41,993 nucleotides of DNA, taken from positions 1 to 41,993 of the forward strand of contig CAZIJQ010000020.1 of assembly GCA_964539785.1 (NCBI GenBank), given 5' to 3'. A program made the position numbers and the translations under genes. The stretch is from JABMPO01 sp964539785 (GTDB lineage: Bacteria > Fidelibacterota > Marinisomatia > Marinisomatales > TCS56). The notes under the pieces were generated by a model. That model ran no database searches and was not told the DNA's origin. It worked only from the letters and a program-made list of their open reading frames with translations. Positions 25,658 through 34,870 of this stretch are shown one piece after another (position 1 is the first letter of the stretch; each line of letters begins with the position of its first letter).

Positions 25658-26848
25658 TTATGTTTTTGCCATCCGCGCAAAACGCTGAGGATTACGAGCC
25701 ACATGGATCACCAGCAAGGTTACTGCGGTCAATGGTGCCACTACGGCAAATGGAAATACTGCAGCAAAACCCATTAGCTGGGCAATTTGCCCGAGGACAA
25801 TCCCTGCTACGAAGCTACCGAAATCCATCATGCCGGTCACTAGTGCCATTGCCGTGCCCTTGCCCTTTGTAGGTGCCATGGTGTAACCCAGGGCAGTCAC
25901 TGCTGGGAAGGCCAGTCCATGGGCACTGCCCGTGAGACTCCCTGCCAGAATCAAGCCTGATATCGAGTAACTGAAATAAATTACTGCTAACCCGCAGCCG
26001 TACAGACAAAACATGGGAACTAAAATCCGGCGCCAGCCGAAACGGTCTGCCCATTTGCGGCCGATCAGGCGCACAATAATTCCGGCGGTGGCATAGCCGG
26101 TGAAATACAATCCGAAGCCATTGATTCCCCGATTTCCAGCCAGGGGAGCCAGAAATCCCGACGGTGTGGAGAATGAGATTGCGAGTAACATAGCCAGGAT
26201 AAGCGGAAAATGGAGTTGTCGTGTTTTTAGGGTAACTACAAATGTTCGCAGACTGAACGATATAGGTTCCATAGCGCTAGCTGTCCTGAGGCGCGTAGCG
26301 ATCATGGTTGCCAATAAACCGGCTACAGCTATCACAATAAAAAATTCGGATAATCCCCAGATGCGGACAATCTGCTCACCCATAATCGGTCCCACAAGGT
26401 TGGCTGCCAGACCGGTGATGCCATACATTGCCACCGCCTCGTTGCGCCTTGCTGTAGGCGCCATCTGGGCTGCCAGGGTAAAAAACGCCGAAAAATAGGC
26501 TCCAAAGCCAAATCCCTGAGCCACGCGCAATATCCAGGATAATGTCGTTAGTCCATCGCCAAGGATAGCTAAGAATCCCAGAGGTGCTAATCCCATCAGC
26601 AGACTGCTGCCGATCAGCACCAATCGTACGCCGAAGCGATCAATCAGCATTCCCACCAGCGGCCGACTTAAAACAGCGGCAATGGCATAAGCGCTGACAA
26701 ACAAGCCGATCTGGGCGGCTGAACCACCCTGACTTTCAACATATAGCGGGTAAATGGCGTTATTGGTAAAAATCAGTCCAACTGTGAAATTCAGAATAAG
26801 GGCCAGGAAAAAGGTTGGGGTGTAAAGTTGGTGGTTCGCTGTTTTCAT
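25658..26848 (-). CDS. Major facilitator superfamily transporter
   Basis: The 396-residue protein is strongly hydrophobic with about twelve predicted helices. It has the MFS loop signature between helices 2 and 3 (SRPLVGMLIDRFGVRLVLIG, form RPxxGxxxDRFGxR) and a second copy-like loop, IGRKWADRFGWRRILVP, between helices 8 and 9. Such proteins move small solutes using a proton gradient, often as efflux pumps. The substrate is not evident. It diverges from the YpeA-like acetyltransferase gene across 81 bases. Confidence 0.88.
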   Translation of the reverse strand: MKTANHQLYTPTFFLALILNFTVGLIFTNNAIYPLYVESQGGSAAQIGLFVSAYAIAAVLSRPLVGMLIDRFGVRLVLIGSSLLMGLAPLGFLAILGDGLTTLSWILRVAQGFGFGAYFSAFFTLAAQMAPTARRNEAVAMYGITGLAANLVGPIMGEQIVRIWGLSEFFIVIAVAGLLATMIATRLRTASAMEPISFSLRTFVVTLKTRQLHFPLILAMLLAISFSTPSGFLAPLAGNRGINGFGLYFTGYATAGIIVRLIGRKWADRFGWRRILVPMFCLYGCGLAVIYFSYSISGLILAGSLTGSAHGLAFPAVTALGYTMAPTKGKGTAMALVTGMMDFGSFVAGIVLGQIAQLMGFAAVFPFAVVAPLTAVTLLVIHVARNPQRFARMAKT

Positions 26849-26929
26849 TCTGAATTCGAGTATTGTAGTATTTAAATTTCGGTTGAATTGATGATATTAT
26901 TGTATTGAAAACAATCTGGCTAAAATTAA

Positions 26930-27358
26930 ATGGTAAATTTCAAAATTCGCAAATTTTATCCAACAGATGCTTTAGCTGTAATTGATCTCTGGCAATGCTG
27001 CGATCTGGTGGTTCCCTGGAATGACCCCCAGCGTGATATTGAACGTAAATTAACGGACAGCCCCGATTTATTCTTCGTTGGTGAAATAGATGATAAGTTG
27101 ATTGCCTCTTGCATGGCCGGGTACGACGGTCACCGGGGTTGGGTTTACTATCTTGCCGTTGATCCTGATTATCGTCGGCAAGGATTGGCTGCACAACTGA
27201 TGCAACATGCTGAAGCTGCATTAAAGGCGCTGGGCTGCCCCAAGATCGATTTGATGGTAAGGGATACTAATCAACCGGTGATTGATTTTTATCAGCGGAT
27301 CGGCTATAAAAAAGACCCTGTTTGTGTGCTGAGTAAACGTCTGATCGCCGATGAGTAG
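26930..27358 (+). CDS. ypeA: GNAT-family N-acetyltransferase, YpeA-like
   Basis: The 142-residue protein matches the E. coli YpeA type of GNAT enzyme along its length: the early VIDLWQCCDLVVPWNDPQRDIERKL, then MAGYDGHRGWVYYLAVDPDYRRQGLAAQL, which holds the acetyl-CoA pyrophosphate loop (RRQGLA), then GCPKIDLMVRD and VIDFYQRIGY. It transfers an acetyl group from acetyl-CoA to an amine. The natural acceptor of YpeA is not established to my knowledge. It is a soluble protein. It starts a rightward run of genes after the MFS gene on the other strand. Confidence 0.88.
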   Translation: MVNFKIRKFYPTDALAVIDLWQCCDLVVPWNDPQRDIERKLTDSPDLFFVGEIDDKLIASCMAGYDGHRGWVYYLAVDPDYRRQGLAAQLMQHAEAALKALGCPKIDLMVRDTNQPVIDFYQRIGYKKDPVCVLSKRLIADE

Positions 27359-27418
27359 GGGAACTAATCGTTGTGCTATTGATAATATCTTGTTTGACAA
27401 AACAATGAAGGAAATTAT

Positions 27419-28231
27419 ATGTTTGAATGGTTTAGTGAGCTGAGTCCAATAATACAGGCCTTAGTTGCAACCCTGTTTACCTGGTTTATCACCGCTTTGG
27501 GCGCAGCTCTGGTTTTTGGTTTTAAAACTATCAATCAAAAAGTGCTGGACGGCATGTTAGGTTTCGCCGCCGGTGTTATGATTGCTGCCAGTTTCTGGTC
27601 ACTTTTGGCGCCGGCAATTGAAATGTCAGAATCAATGGGAAAATCTAAGTGGATACCGGCCTTGATTGGATTTTTAATGGGCGGTGGGTTCCTGTTTGTT
27701 GTAGATAAAATTTTACCGCACCTGCATTTGGGATTTCCTGATGAAGAAGCGGAGGGAATCAAAACCAATTGGCAACGCAGCGTGTTATTAGTGTTGGCTA
27801 TAACCCTGCATAATATTCCCGAAGGACTGGCAATTGGTGTGGCCTTTGGCGCATTGGCGGCAGATATTCCCTCGGCTACGCTGGGTGGGGCCATCGCTCT
27901 GGCGATTGGTATCGCAATCCAGAATTTTCCGGAAGGAACCGCCGTATCGGTGCCCCTGCGCCGGGAAGGCTTTTCGCGCTTGAAAAGTTTTTGGTACGGA
28001 CAGCTATCGGGTGCAGTGGAGCCCATTGCCGGAGTGATTGGCGCGGCGGCTGTAATACTGATGCGGCCGATCCTGCCCTACGCCCTGGCTTTCGCTGCCG
28101 GTGCAATGATTTACGTGGTGGTGGAAGAATTAATCCCCGAATCTCAGCTACAGAAAAACACCGATACGGCTACCCTTGGGGCCATGCTGGGTTTTGCGGT
28201 AATGATGAGCCTCGACGTAGCACTTGGTTAA
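27419..28231 (+). CDS. ZIP-family metal transporter (GufA/ZupT-like)
   Basis: The 270-residue membrane protein has about eight helices and the ZIP metal-binding signatures HNIPEGLAIGVAFG (helix 4) and IAIQNFPEGTAVSVPLRREGFS (helix 5). The helix-5 form QNFPEG, with Asn where other ZIPs have His, is the GufA/ZIP11-like pattern. It also shows GFAAGVMIAASFWSLLAPAIEMS in the N-terminal half. These proteins import zinc, iron or other divalent metals into the cytoplasm. AAGGA six bases before the ATG supports the start. Confidence 0.92.
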   Translation: MFEWFSELSPIIQALVATLFTWFITALGAALVFGFKTINQKVLDGMLGFAAGVMIAASFWSLLAPAIEMSESMGKSKWIPALIGFLMGGGFLFVVDKILPHLHLGFPDEEAEGIKTNWQRSVLLVLAITLHNIPEGLAIGVAFGALAADIPSATLGGAIALAIGIAIQNFPEGTAVSVPLRREGFSRLKSFWYGQLSGAVEPIAGVIGAAAVILMRPILPYALAFAAGAMIYVVVEELIPESQLQKNTDTATLGAMLGFAVMMSLDVALG

Positions 28232-28243
28232 CCAAGCAATAGT

Positions 28244-28279
28244 TGTCATTCTGATCCCGATTTATCGGGAGAAGAATCT
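28244..28279. repeat. REP-like intergenic hairpin (TGTCATTCTGA...GAAGAATCT)
   Basis: TCCCGA (28255-28260) pairs with TCGGGA (28265-28270). An outer ATTCT/AGAAT pair across a GA/GA internal loop lengthens the stem. The framing TGTCATTCTGA and GAAGAATCT are the ends of a dispersed repeat I know from many FCB and other environmental genomes. It lies between the ZIP and nitroreductase genes. Only one clear copy is in the window. Confidence 0.6.
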
Positions 28280-28353
28280 CAAACCTTGGCCTTGGAATTC
28301 TCATGTTTTTCAACATGCAGATGACTGAAATATTTCTGAAAAAATTGGATAAT

Positions 28354-29208
28354 ATGGAATTCTCACAACCGATCACCGAATTAATTGAATCACGTTCCTC
28401 CTGGCGCAGTTATACATCGAAACCGCTGAAACCGGAGTTGCGCAGTCAGATTATTGATTATATTGACCAGCAAGCACAGGGTCCGCTTGGTCATACTACC
28501 CGTTTTCAATTAATCGAAAAAGACGACCCGCTGCGCATCGATAATGCCAGTTTTGGTACTTATGGTTTTATTAAGAACGCCCGCAATTTTATCGCCGGGG
28601 CAGTAGAAAAAGGAACTCGGCACTGGGAGGATTACGGCTACAATCTGGAAAAGATAATCTTGAAAATGACCGATCTTGGCCTGGGCACCTGCTGGCTGGG
28701 GGGAACATTCAAACGCAGTGAATTTGGTCCACTTTTGAAGGTGGGGACAAGGGAAGTTATTCCCGCAATTACTCCGGTTGGTTATGGTACCGCCAGCCGT
28801 GCTGTCCGGGATTGGGTGATTCGCTGGGGCGCCAAATCACGCACCCGCCGCCCCTGGGAAGTATTGTTTTTTGAAGGTGGTTTCAATCTGCCGTTGTCAG
28901 CATCTAATGCCGGAGAGTTTGACCACGTGCTGGAAATGGTCCGCCTGGCGCCTTCTGCTTCCAATCGCCAGCCTTGGCGGATTGTGCGCGACAATGGGAT
29001 ATTTCATTTTTACCTGCAACGCACACCTAATTACAGCGGTTTTACCAAATCGACGGACTTGCAGCGGGTTGATATGGGCATCGCCATGTGTCACTTTGAT
29101 TTAGCGGCTCAAGAGGCCGGCTTCGCCGGTGAGTGGATTGATTCTGAACCAAACTTCAATTTACCGGAATTGACTGAATATATTATTTCCTGGAAAGAAT
29201 ATAAATAA
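28354..29208 (+). CDS. Nitroreductase-family protein (TM1586-like)
   Basis: The 284-residue protein opens with PITELIESRSSWRSYTSKPL, the usual start of nitroreductase-fold FMN proteins (Arg-Ser-x-Arg-x-Tyr). It has GYNLEKIILKMTDLGLGTCWLGGTFKRSEF in the middle and a second, related half with VLEMVRLAPSASNRQPWRIV, the typical FMN-contact segment. It ends with DMGIAMCHFDLAAQEAGFAGEW. The two-half layout resembles the TM1586 nitroreductase family, which is poorly characterised. The reaction is probably FMN-dependent reduction; the substrate is unknown. The start at 28354 fits the family; in-frame ATGs at 28303 and 28321 would add up to 17 residues. Confidence 0.8.
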   Translation: MEFSQPITELIESRSSWRSYTSKPLKPELRSQIIDYIDQQAQGPLGHTTRFQLIEKDDPLRIDNASFGTYGFIKNARNFIAGAVEKGTRHWEDYGYNLEKIILKMTDLGLGTCWLGGTFKRSEFGPLLKVGTREVIPAITPVGYGTASRAVRDWVIRWGAKSRTRRPWEVLFFEGGFNLPLSASNAGEFDHVLEMVRLAPSASNRQPWRIVRDNGIFHFYLQRTPNYSGFTKSTDLQRVDMGIAMCHFDLAAQEAGFAGEWIDSEPNFNLPELTEYIISWKEYK

Positions 29209-29289
29209 TGTAAAACATTCACTCAAATAATGTCCGTGTCTAAATTCTATTGACAGTTTACAACCGATAACCAAAATCAAATTTAGAAT

Positions 29290-30144
29290 ATGATTGAAAT
29301 CAAACAGCTTGCATTCACCTATCCTGGGAATTCCCAACCGACCATCAAAGGTATTGATTTTAACATTGAGCAGGGCGAAATCTTTGGGTTTCTCGGTCCC
29401 AGCGGGGCCGGGAAAAGCACAACTCAGAAAATCCTGATCGGACTTTACGACCATTACCAGGGTGATATTTCCATCTGGAATCGCGATCTCCATGACTGGC
29501 ATCAGGATTATTACGAACGGGTAGGGGTGGCTTTTGAGGTGCCTAATCACTACCTGAAATTAACCGGACGGGAAAATCTCAATTACTTCCGCTCACTGTA
29601 TTCCGGTGAGACCGAAAATATTGATGAACTAATGGACATGGTTGGACTCCTGACTGATGCGGATATGCCGGTGGGGCAGTACTCCAAAGGGATGAAAGTC
29701 CGGTTGGGTTTTGCCCGATCTCTGCTGGCTAAACCGGATCTGATTTTTCTGGATGAACCCACCGCCGGCCTGGATCCTGTGAACGCTCGAATGATAAAGG
29801 AAATTATTCAGCAGAAAAAATCTGACGGTAAAACTGTATTTCTGACCACCCATGATATGACAGTAGCCGATCTGCTTTGCGATCGGGTGGCTTTTATCGT
29901 TGATGGTGAAATAAAACTGATTGATGTACCGCGTGACTTGAAGCTGGAATATGGTCGGCACTTGGTGCGGGTAGAATACAGCAAAAATGGTAAAATAGAG
30001 TTCCAGGATTTTGAATTGGACGGACTGGCTGAAAATGAAGTGTTTTTAAAAACGCTGCGTGAACACAATATCCAGACTATCCACTCCCAAGAGACGACTC
30101 TGGAAAACATTTTTATTGAAGTGACCGGGCGGAAATTGAAATGA
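29290..30144 (+). CDS. ABC transporter ATP-binding protein
   Basis: The 284-residue ATPase has all the nucleotide-binding motifs: Walker A GPSGAGKST (about residues 37-45), signature YSKGMKVRLGFARSL, Walker B LIFLDEPTAGLDP and H-loop TTHDM. A tail of about 80 residues (from ELEYGRHLVRVEYS) resembles the accessory domain of drug-export ABC-2 ATPases. It forms a four-base-overlap operon (ATGA) with two ABC-2-type permease genes downstream, so it probably powers an exporter. Confidence 0.93.
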   Translation: MIEIKQLAFTYPGNSQPTIKGIDFNIEQGEIFGFLGPSGAGKSTTQKILIGLYDHYQGDISIWNRDLHDWHQDYYERVGVAFEVPNHYLKLTGRENLNYFRSLYSGETENIDELMDMVGLLTDADMPVGQYSKGMKVRLGFARSLLAKPDLIFLDEPTAGLDPVNARMIKEIIQQKKSDGKTVFLTTHDMTVADLLCDRVAFIVDGEIKLIDVPRDLKLEYGRHLVRVEYSKNGKIEFQDFELDGLAENEVFLKTLREHNIQTIHSQETTLENIFIEVTGRKLK

Positions 30145-30845
30145 ATTCACTGGTCAGTACGGTAGTTAGAGATGTACGCCTGCAGGTCCGTTATGGCTTC
30201 TATTACGCCACAGTTTTTGTGGCGTTGATCTATGTCGTCATCATTCGCCAATTACCGGCAGACAGCCTGGGTTTGATTTTACCGCTCCTGTTGCTCAGCA
30301 ACCTGACGATCACGGCCTATTTTTTTGTTGCCGGCCTGCTCCTGTTCGAAAAAGGCGAGGGCACCCTGGAAGCGCTGGTGGTGACGCCTTTGCCACCAGC
30401 AGCTTATCTGACAGCCAAGATAATCAGTCTGTCTATTCTAGCGCTGGTAGAGACACTACTGATTGCCGGAATTACAACCTGGTTCGGTTTTAATCTACCG
30501 CTGTTGGCCACTGGTTTACTCCTTAATGCGACTATCATGGTGCTGATGGGTTTTATCGTGGTTGTCCGATTCGATTCGATCAACGAATTCATCATCCCCG
30601 GAGCCTTGCTGATGACGATTTTCGCAGTACCACTGGTGGATTATCTGGGACTGTTCCAACACTGGTTATTCTACATTCACCCGGTGACGGCGCCACTGAA
30701 ATTAATGGGGGCGGCATTTACCGGTAGTGCCGAGGCGGGTATTTGGCTGGGTTTGATAAGTTCACTGATCTGGATTGGATTATTGTTCAATTGGGCACGC
30801 CGGGATTTTGCGCAATTTGTTGTATTGGGAAGGGGACAGCGATGA
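30141..30845 (+). CDS. ABC-2-type exporter permease, first subunit
   Basis: The 234-residue membrane protein has about six helices. An amphipathic N-terminus (VRDVRLQVRYGFYYATVFVAL) precedes the first helix, and the segment GLLLFEKGEGTLEALVVTPLPPAAYLTAKIISLS is the usual coupling loop of ABC-2 permeases (E-x-GTLE-LxxTP). It overlaps the ATPase gene by ATGA and the second permease gene by ATGA. The three-gene order resembles the fluoroquinolone exporter Rv2688c-2687c-2686c of mycobacteria; the substrate here is not known. Confidence 0.85.
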   Translation: MNSLVSTVVRDVRLQVRYGFYYATVFVALIYVVIIRQLPADSLGLILPLLLLSNLTITAYFFVAGLLLFEKGEGTLEALVVTPLPPAAYLTAKIISLSILALVETLLIAGITTWFGFNLPLLATGLLLNATIMVLMGFIVVVRFDSINEFIIPGALLMTIFAVPLVDYLGLFQHWLFYIHPVTAPLKLMGAAFTGSAEAGIWLGLISSLIWIGLLFNWARRDFAQFVVLGRGQR

Positions 30846-31579
30846 ACATTATTCGTATATATCGGTCTTTGGGTCCGGTGGATGCCCGCAGCGTGCTCCG
30901 CGATTCTCTGCTGCAATGGATGCTCGTAATTCCGTTTTTACCGGCGCTGATTGTACGCTGGGGAATACCGGCTTTGAACGACTGGCTGAAGCTGGATTAC
31001 GGTTTTGATCTGACGCCTTATTATACCCTGATTATGAGTTTTTTCCTGTTGTTCATTCCCATGTTGGTAGGGGTTGTGATTGGCTTTCTATTGTTGGATG
31101 AACGCGACGACCGCACTTTGACGGCTTTGCGGGTTACGCCCTTGAAACCGACCGAATATTTATTGTATCGAATTACGACACCCTGGGTGATCAGCGTTTT
31201 AATTACTTTGATCTGTTTTCCCATGGCCGGGCTGGTTAGAGTTGACTTCCTGCCGCTGCTTTTATGCACCTTAATGGCAGCGCTGGAAGCGCCGTTGTTT
31301 GCCCTGATTCTGGTAGCCTTTGCCCGCAATAAAGTGGTGGGATTGGACATGTACAAGGGGTTTAGTCTCTTTTTTCTGGCGCCGCTGGCGGTGTTTTTTG
31401 TTGATTCAAGCTGGGAAATTATAGCAGGGATTTTTCCAACCTATTGGCCGGTACTGGCGTTCTGGCAAAGTCTGTCCGGGGACCCTCAATGGCTGGTCAA
31501 CTTGTTGATTGGATTTGCGGTACATGGTATCTATTTGGCTATACTATTAAAAAGATTCCAGCGAATTCAGCTCGATTAA
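30842..31579 (+). CDS. ABC-2-type exporter permease, second subunit
   Basis: The 245-residue protein starts MNIIRIYRSLGPVDARSVLRDSLLQWMLVIPFL, the same kind of start as fluoroquinolone-export permeases of actinobacteria. It has about six helices and the coupling loop GFLLLDERDDRTLTALRVTPLKPTEYLLYR. The ATG at 30842 overlaps the stop of the first permease gene by four bases, and GGAAGGGG precedes it. With the ATPase it should form one heterodimeric exporter in the inner membrane. The drug-export role is by resemblance only. Confidence 0.85.
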   Translation: MNIIRIYRSLGPVDARSVLRDSLLQWMLVIPFLPALIVRWGIPALNDWLKLDYGFDLTPYYTLIMSFFLLFIPMLVGVVIGFLLLDERDDRTLTALRVTPLKPTEYLLYRITTPWVISVLITLICFPMAGLVRVDFLPLLLCTLMAALEAPLFALILVAFARNKVVGLDMYKGFSLFFLAPLAVFFVDSSWEIIAGIFPTYWPVLAFWQSLSGDPQWLVNLLIGFAVHGIYLAILLKRFQRIQLD

Positions 31580-31638
31580 CTGCGATCCACAAAATTGAAA
31601 TTTGGTAATTTCTTTAGTAATCAATCGGGGAGTAAATC

Positions 31639-32568
31639 ATGAAATCAATTCTTATATTAGGCGGTACCGGCCATTATGGCCGCCATATTGTCAGCAGTTT
31701 GTGTAAGCGCCATGAAGCGGTGCGGGTGTTGACTCGCAATCCTGACAACGCCAGGGAATTATTTGATGAAAAAGTGGAAATAGTGATCGGTGACATTACC
31801 GATGCGGATTCAACCAAAAAGGCGTTGGTCGGGGTTAGCACGCTGATAATTTCCGTATCGGCCTTCAGTCTTAAATTGATTCGCCGTCTGCATGAGATTG
31901 AATATGATTCGGTACTGCGAGTCCTGCAGGAAGCTCAACAAGCCGGTGTGGAGCGCGTGATATATATTTCGGTTTATGATATCCGCAAGGAAGTAGTGGC
32001 AAAGGCCAACAAACAATTTGCTGCCATTGCATTAATTAAACAAGCGGTCGAAGATTACTTGGCTCAATCTGCTTTTAATTGGACGGTGCTGGGTGCGCCG
32101 CCGGCCCTGGATATGTTTTTTGCATTTATTCGCAATGATAAAATGATGGTGCCTGGTGGTGGTCCGCCAGCGCTACCATCTGTGGCTACCGACGATGTAG
32201 GCGAAATTGCCGCTCAAGCCGCTCTAAGGAACGATTTAAATGGTCAGCGAATTCGATTAGCCGGACCGGAGGCTCTGTCATTCCCCGCTGCAGCGCGACG
32301 GATCGGGGAAGCAACCAACCGGGATATCAAATTCCGTAAAATACCTATTTTACCAATCAAGATTGCATCTATCCTTGCCTGGCCGTTTACTCCATATTTA
32401 CGCTATCTTGCGGGGAGTATTACAATGCTTAATTTGTTCCCCCCGGATCTGGCAGAGGCCGTGCCGGAAGACCACCGACAACTACAGGAATTATTTGATT
32501 ATCAGCCGGTCACACTGGAAATGGCGGCTGAAAAATGGAGAACAGCACTTGAGAATTCAGAACATTAA
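31639..32568 (+). CDS. NmrA-like/atypical SDR NAD(P)-binding protein
   Basis: The 309-residue protein starts MKSILILGGTGHYGRHIVSSL, with the GGTGxxG NAD(P)-binding loop of atypical SDRs, then VRVLTRNPDNA, VEIVIGDITDADS and a GVERVIYISVYD strand in place of the classical catalytic site. The C-terminal half (AGPEALSFPAAARRIGEATNR) resembles NmrA- and complex-I-type NDUFA9-like proteins. It may act as a redox sensor or a reductase; no partner is evident. GGGGAG seven bases before the ATG supports the start. Its end overlaps the likely start of the dipeptidase gene by 20 bases. Confidence 0.82.
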   Translation: MKSILILGGTGHYGRHIVSSLCKRHEAVRVLTRNPDNARELFDEKVEIVIGDITDADSTKKALVGVSTLIISVSAFSLKLIRRLHEIEYDSVLRVLQEAQQAGVERVIYISVYDIRKEVVAKANKQFAAIALIKQAVEDYLAQSAFNWTVLGAPPALDMFFAFIRNDKMMVPGGGPPALPSVATDDVGEIAAQAALRNDLNGQRIRLAGPEALSFPAAARRIGEATNRDIKFRKIPILPIKIASILAWPFTPYLRYLAGSITMLNLFPPDLAEAVPEDHRQLQELFDYQPVTLEMAAEKWRTALENSEH

Positions 32569-33811
32569 TCGGTTTCCAATAATTAAAGCAACCAGTCGAT
32601 TTGGACTGCTCGGAGTATTTTTTTTAACAATTAATGGATGCGCTTCAATGAATAAACAGGCAATTCAAACTCAGCCGGAAATATCACTGCATCAGCGAAT
32701 ATTAACTATTGATACTCACTCCGATACTCCACTACTACTGATGCGTTTTAACGACGATATGGGTATCCGTGGCGATGCCCGAAAAATCAACGGTGGCCAG
32801 GTAGATTTCATCCGCATGGCGGAGGGAGGGCTGGATGCATCTTTTTTCGCCGTATTTCTGGCCCAGGGCGATCGCAGTCCGGAAGGCAACGACCAGGCCT
32901 ACCGCAAAGCAAAGAAAATAGTGGCTGCAATTTACCGGTCGGTTGAGCAATACCCGGAATTGGCTGAGATCGCCACCACTGCCGCGGATGCAGAAAAATC
33001 GGCTGCTGCCGGAAAGCGCGCCATTTACATCGGATTAGAAAACGGTTATCCAATCGGTGTGGATATCAGTAAAGTAAGCACTTTCTACGATTTGGGTGCT
33101 CGCTACATCACACTTTGTCACACCAACAATAATGATATTTGTGATTCGTCCACCGATACGACCGAACATGATGGACTTAGTGATTTTGGCCGCCAGGTGG
33201 TACAGGAGATGAATCGCTTCGGCATGATGGTGGATGTATCCCACATTAGTGATCAGGCATTTTATGATGTGTTGGAAACGACCAACGTTCCGGTCATTGC
33301 TTCACATTCCTGTGCCCGAACGATTCGCGATCACGCCCGTAATATGGATGATGATATGCTGCGTGCCCTGGCAGCTAATGGAGGTGTGGTTCAAATGTGT
33401 ATCCTGAGTCATTATGTAAAAGCTGTCGTACAGACAGCTGAACGTGATTCAGCTTATAGGGTTTATAAAGAAAAGTGGGGTGAATATGCCGATCGTACGG
33501 ATGAACAAAAAAGATTAGCGCGAATTGATTACCATCAAATGGAACAAAAAATTCCGGAAAGACTGGCCACAGTTTCTGATGCCGTGGACCATATCGATCA
33601 TATGGTGAAAGTGGCTGGTATCGACCATGTTGGAATCGGCACCGATTTCGATGGCGGCGGCGGATTAGAGGATTGTTATGATGTTAGTGAGTTGGGAAAT
33701 ATCACATTGGAATTAGTCCGGCGGGGCTACTCGGAAGAAGATATCACAAAAATCTGGGGTGCTAACCTGTTGCGTGTCTTCCGGGCGGTGGAAACCGGTG
33801 CGGGAAAATAG
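32549..33811 (+). CDS. Membrane dipeptidase (peptidase M19), lipoprotein
   Basis: The 420-residue protein has a lipoprotein-like signal ending FFLTINGC, then a renal-dipeptidase domain. The zinc-site residues are visible: TIDTHSDTP (His-x-Asp), GLENGYPIG (bridging Glu), MVDVSHISD (His), ASHSCAR (His) and GIGTDFDGG (Asp). The enzyme cleaves dipeptides and some D-amino-acid peptides, probably in the periplasm. No ATG lies before the signal peptide in a sensible place. A TTG at 32549, with GGAG eight bases before it, fits well, so I use it; the next ATG at 32649 would lose the signal. Confidence 0.87.
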   Translation: MRIQNINRFPIIKATSRFGLLGVFFLTINGCASMNKQAIQTQPEISLHQRILTIDTHSDTPLLLMRFNDDMGIRGDARKINGGQVDFIRMAEGGLDASFFAVFLAQGDRSPEGNDQAYRKAKKIVAAIYRSVEQYPELAEIATTAADAEKSAAAGKRAIYIGLENGYPIGVDISKVSTFYDLGARYITLCHTNNNDICDSSTDTTEHDGLSDFGRQVVQEMNRFGMMVDVSHISDQAFYDVLETTNVPVIASHSCARTIRDHARNMDDDMLRALAANGGVVQMCILSHYVKAVVQTAERDSAYRVYKEKWGEYADRTDEQKRLARIDYHQMEQKIPERLATVSDAVDHIDHMVKVAGIDHVGIGTDFDGGGGLEDCYDVSELGNITLELVRRGYSEEDITKIWGANLLRVFRAVETGAGK

Positions 33812-33863
33812 TTTGCGGTGGTTAAATATATGAGAGCAATCAACAATGAAATTTGAGGTATAA

Positions 33864-34835
33864 ATGCAACCAATAAAGTTGGGTATTATCGGGACCGGTC
33901 TGGCCGCCCGCAAGTTGCATTGGCCGGCGCTGAAAAAGTTATCGGCTAAGTTTAAAATTGCTATGGTAAGTAATCATACCGAACAAAAGGCGCGGAGTTT
34001 TGCCCGGTTGGTGGGCGGCGTGCCTTATGTATTGGATTATCATGATTTGTTGAATAATCCACAGATCGAAGCGGTTAATATAATTTTGCCTATTGAGTTG
34101 AGCCACCTAGTAACCCGAGAAGCACTGGCTGCCGGTAAGCATGTAATAGTCGAGAAACCACTGGCCTATAATTTAAGCGAAGCCCAGAAGATGCTGTCCT
34201 TCCCAGAGATTTATCCTGACCTGGTCATGATGGTAGCTGAAAACTTTCGTTACAAACCCTCGCTGGTGAGGATCGCTGAGATAATGAAAAGGGGGGAAAT
34301 TGGTGTCCCATATTCAGTATTATGGAATAATCTGTCGATGGTGGATGATACCAATCCCTGGGCTAAAACTATTTGGCGAATTAATCATAAATATTCCGGT
34401 GGATTCATCACCGATGGCGGGATTCATAATATTGCTGCAATCCGGGACTTGTTTGGTGATATAACTTGGGGACAGTCACTCACACACCAGATAAATCCGG
34501 CAATTGGTGAAATCGATACATTCAGCTTCCAATTCAAAACAAACCGGGCTGTGACAGGTGTATTGAATATTTTCCTCAGTGCCGTTGGTCAATCCGAAAA
34601 CAAGCTGACTATTCTGGGATCGACCGGCAGCCTGGTTTTAGAAGATAATAAAATTACCGTGCAATGCAGCGGGCAAGCTGATCGATCAGAAGCAATTGAG
34701 GATGATGGTGGTTATGAAGGTGAGTTTGCCGATTTTTACGCTGCTATCCGTGAGGGGAGTGGGCCTATTAGTACTTTTGTGGAAGCTTATAAGGATCTGG
34801 AAACAATTCTATCCGCAATAAAAAAGCCCTCCTGA
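33864..34835 (+). CDS. Gfo/Idh/MocA-family oxidoreductase
   Basis: The 323-residue protein has the family start KLGIIGTGLAARKLHWPALKKL (Rossmann GxGxxA loop), DYHDLLNNPQIEAVNIILP and the conserved catalytic EKPLAYN. The C-terminal domain includes NFRYKPSLVRIAEIMKRGEIG and DGGIHNIAAIRDLFG, which holds the usual catalytic His. These enzymes oxidise or reduce sugars and inositol-like polyols with NAD(P). The substrate is unknown. GAGG five bases before the ATG supports the start. Its stop lies inside the terminator that follows. Confidence 0.9.
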   Translation: MQPIKLGIIGTGLAARKLHWPALKKLSAKFKIAMVSNHTEQKARSFARLVGGVPYVLDYHDLLNNPQIEAVNIILPIELSHLVTREALAAGKHVIVEKPLAYNLSEAQKMLSFPEIYPDLVMMVAENFRYKPSLVRIAEIMKRGEIGVPYSVLWNNLSMVDDTNPWAKTIWRINHKYSGGFITDGGIHNIAAIRDLFGDITWGQSLTHQINPAIGEIDTFSFQFKTNRAVTGVLNIFLSAVGQSENKLTILGSTGSLVLEDNKITVQCSGQADRSEAIEDDGGYEGEFADFYAAIREGSGPISTFVEAYKDLETILSAIKKPS

Positions 34836-34851
34836 GACAGAAGGGCTTTTT
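34821..34851. terminator. Bidirectional intrinsic terminator
   Basis: AAAAAGCCCT (34821-34830) pairs with AGGGCTTTTT (34842-34851) around an 11-base loop, with A and T tracts on either side. It spans the stop of the oxidoreductase gene (34833-34835) and serves both that gene and the convergent cytochrome gene. Confidence 0.9.
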
Positions 34852-34870
34852 CTCCATTAGATGGAAGACA

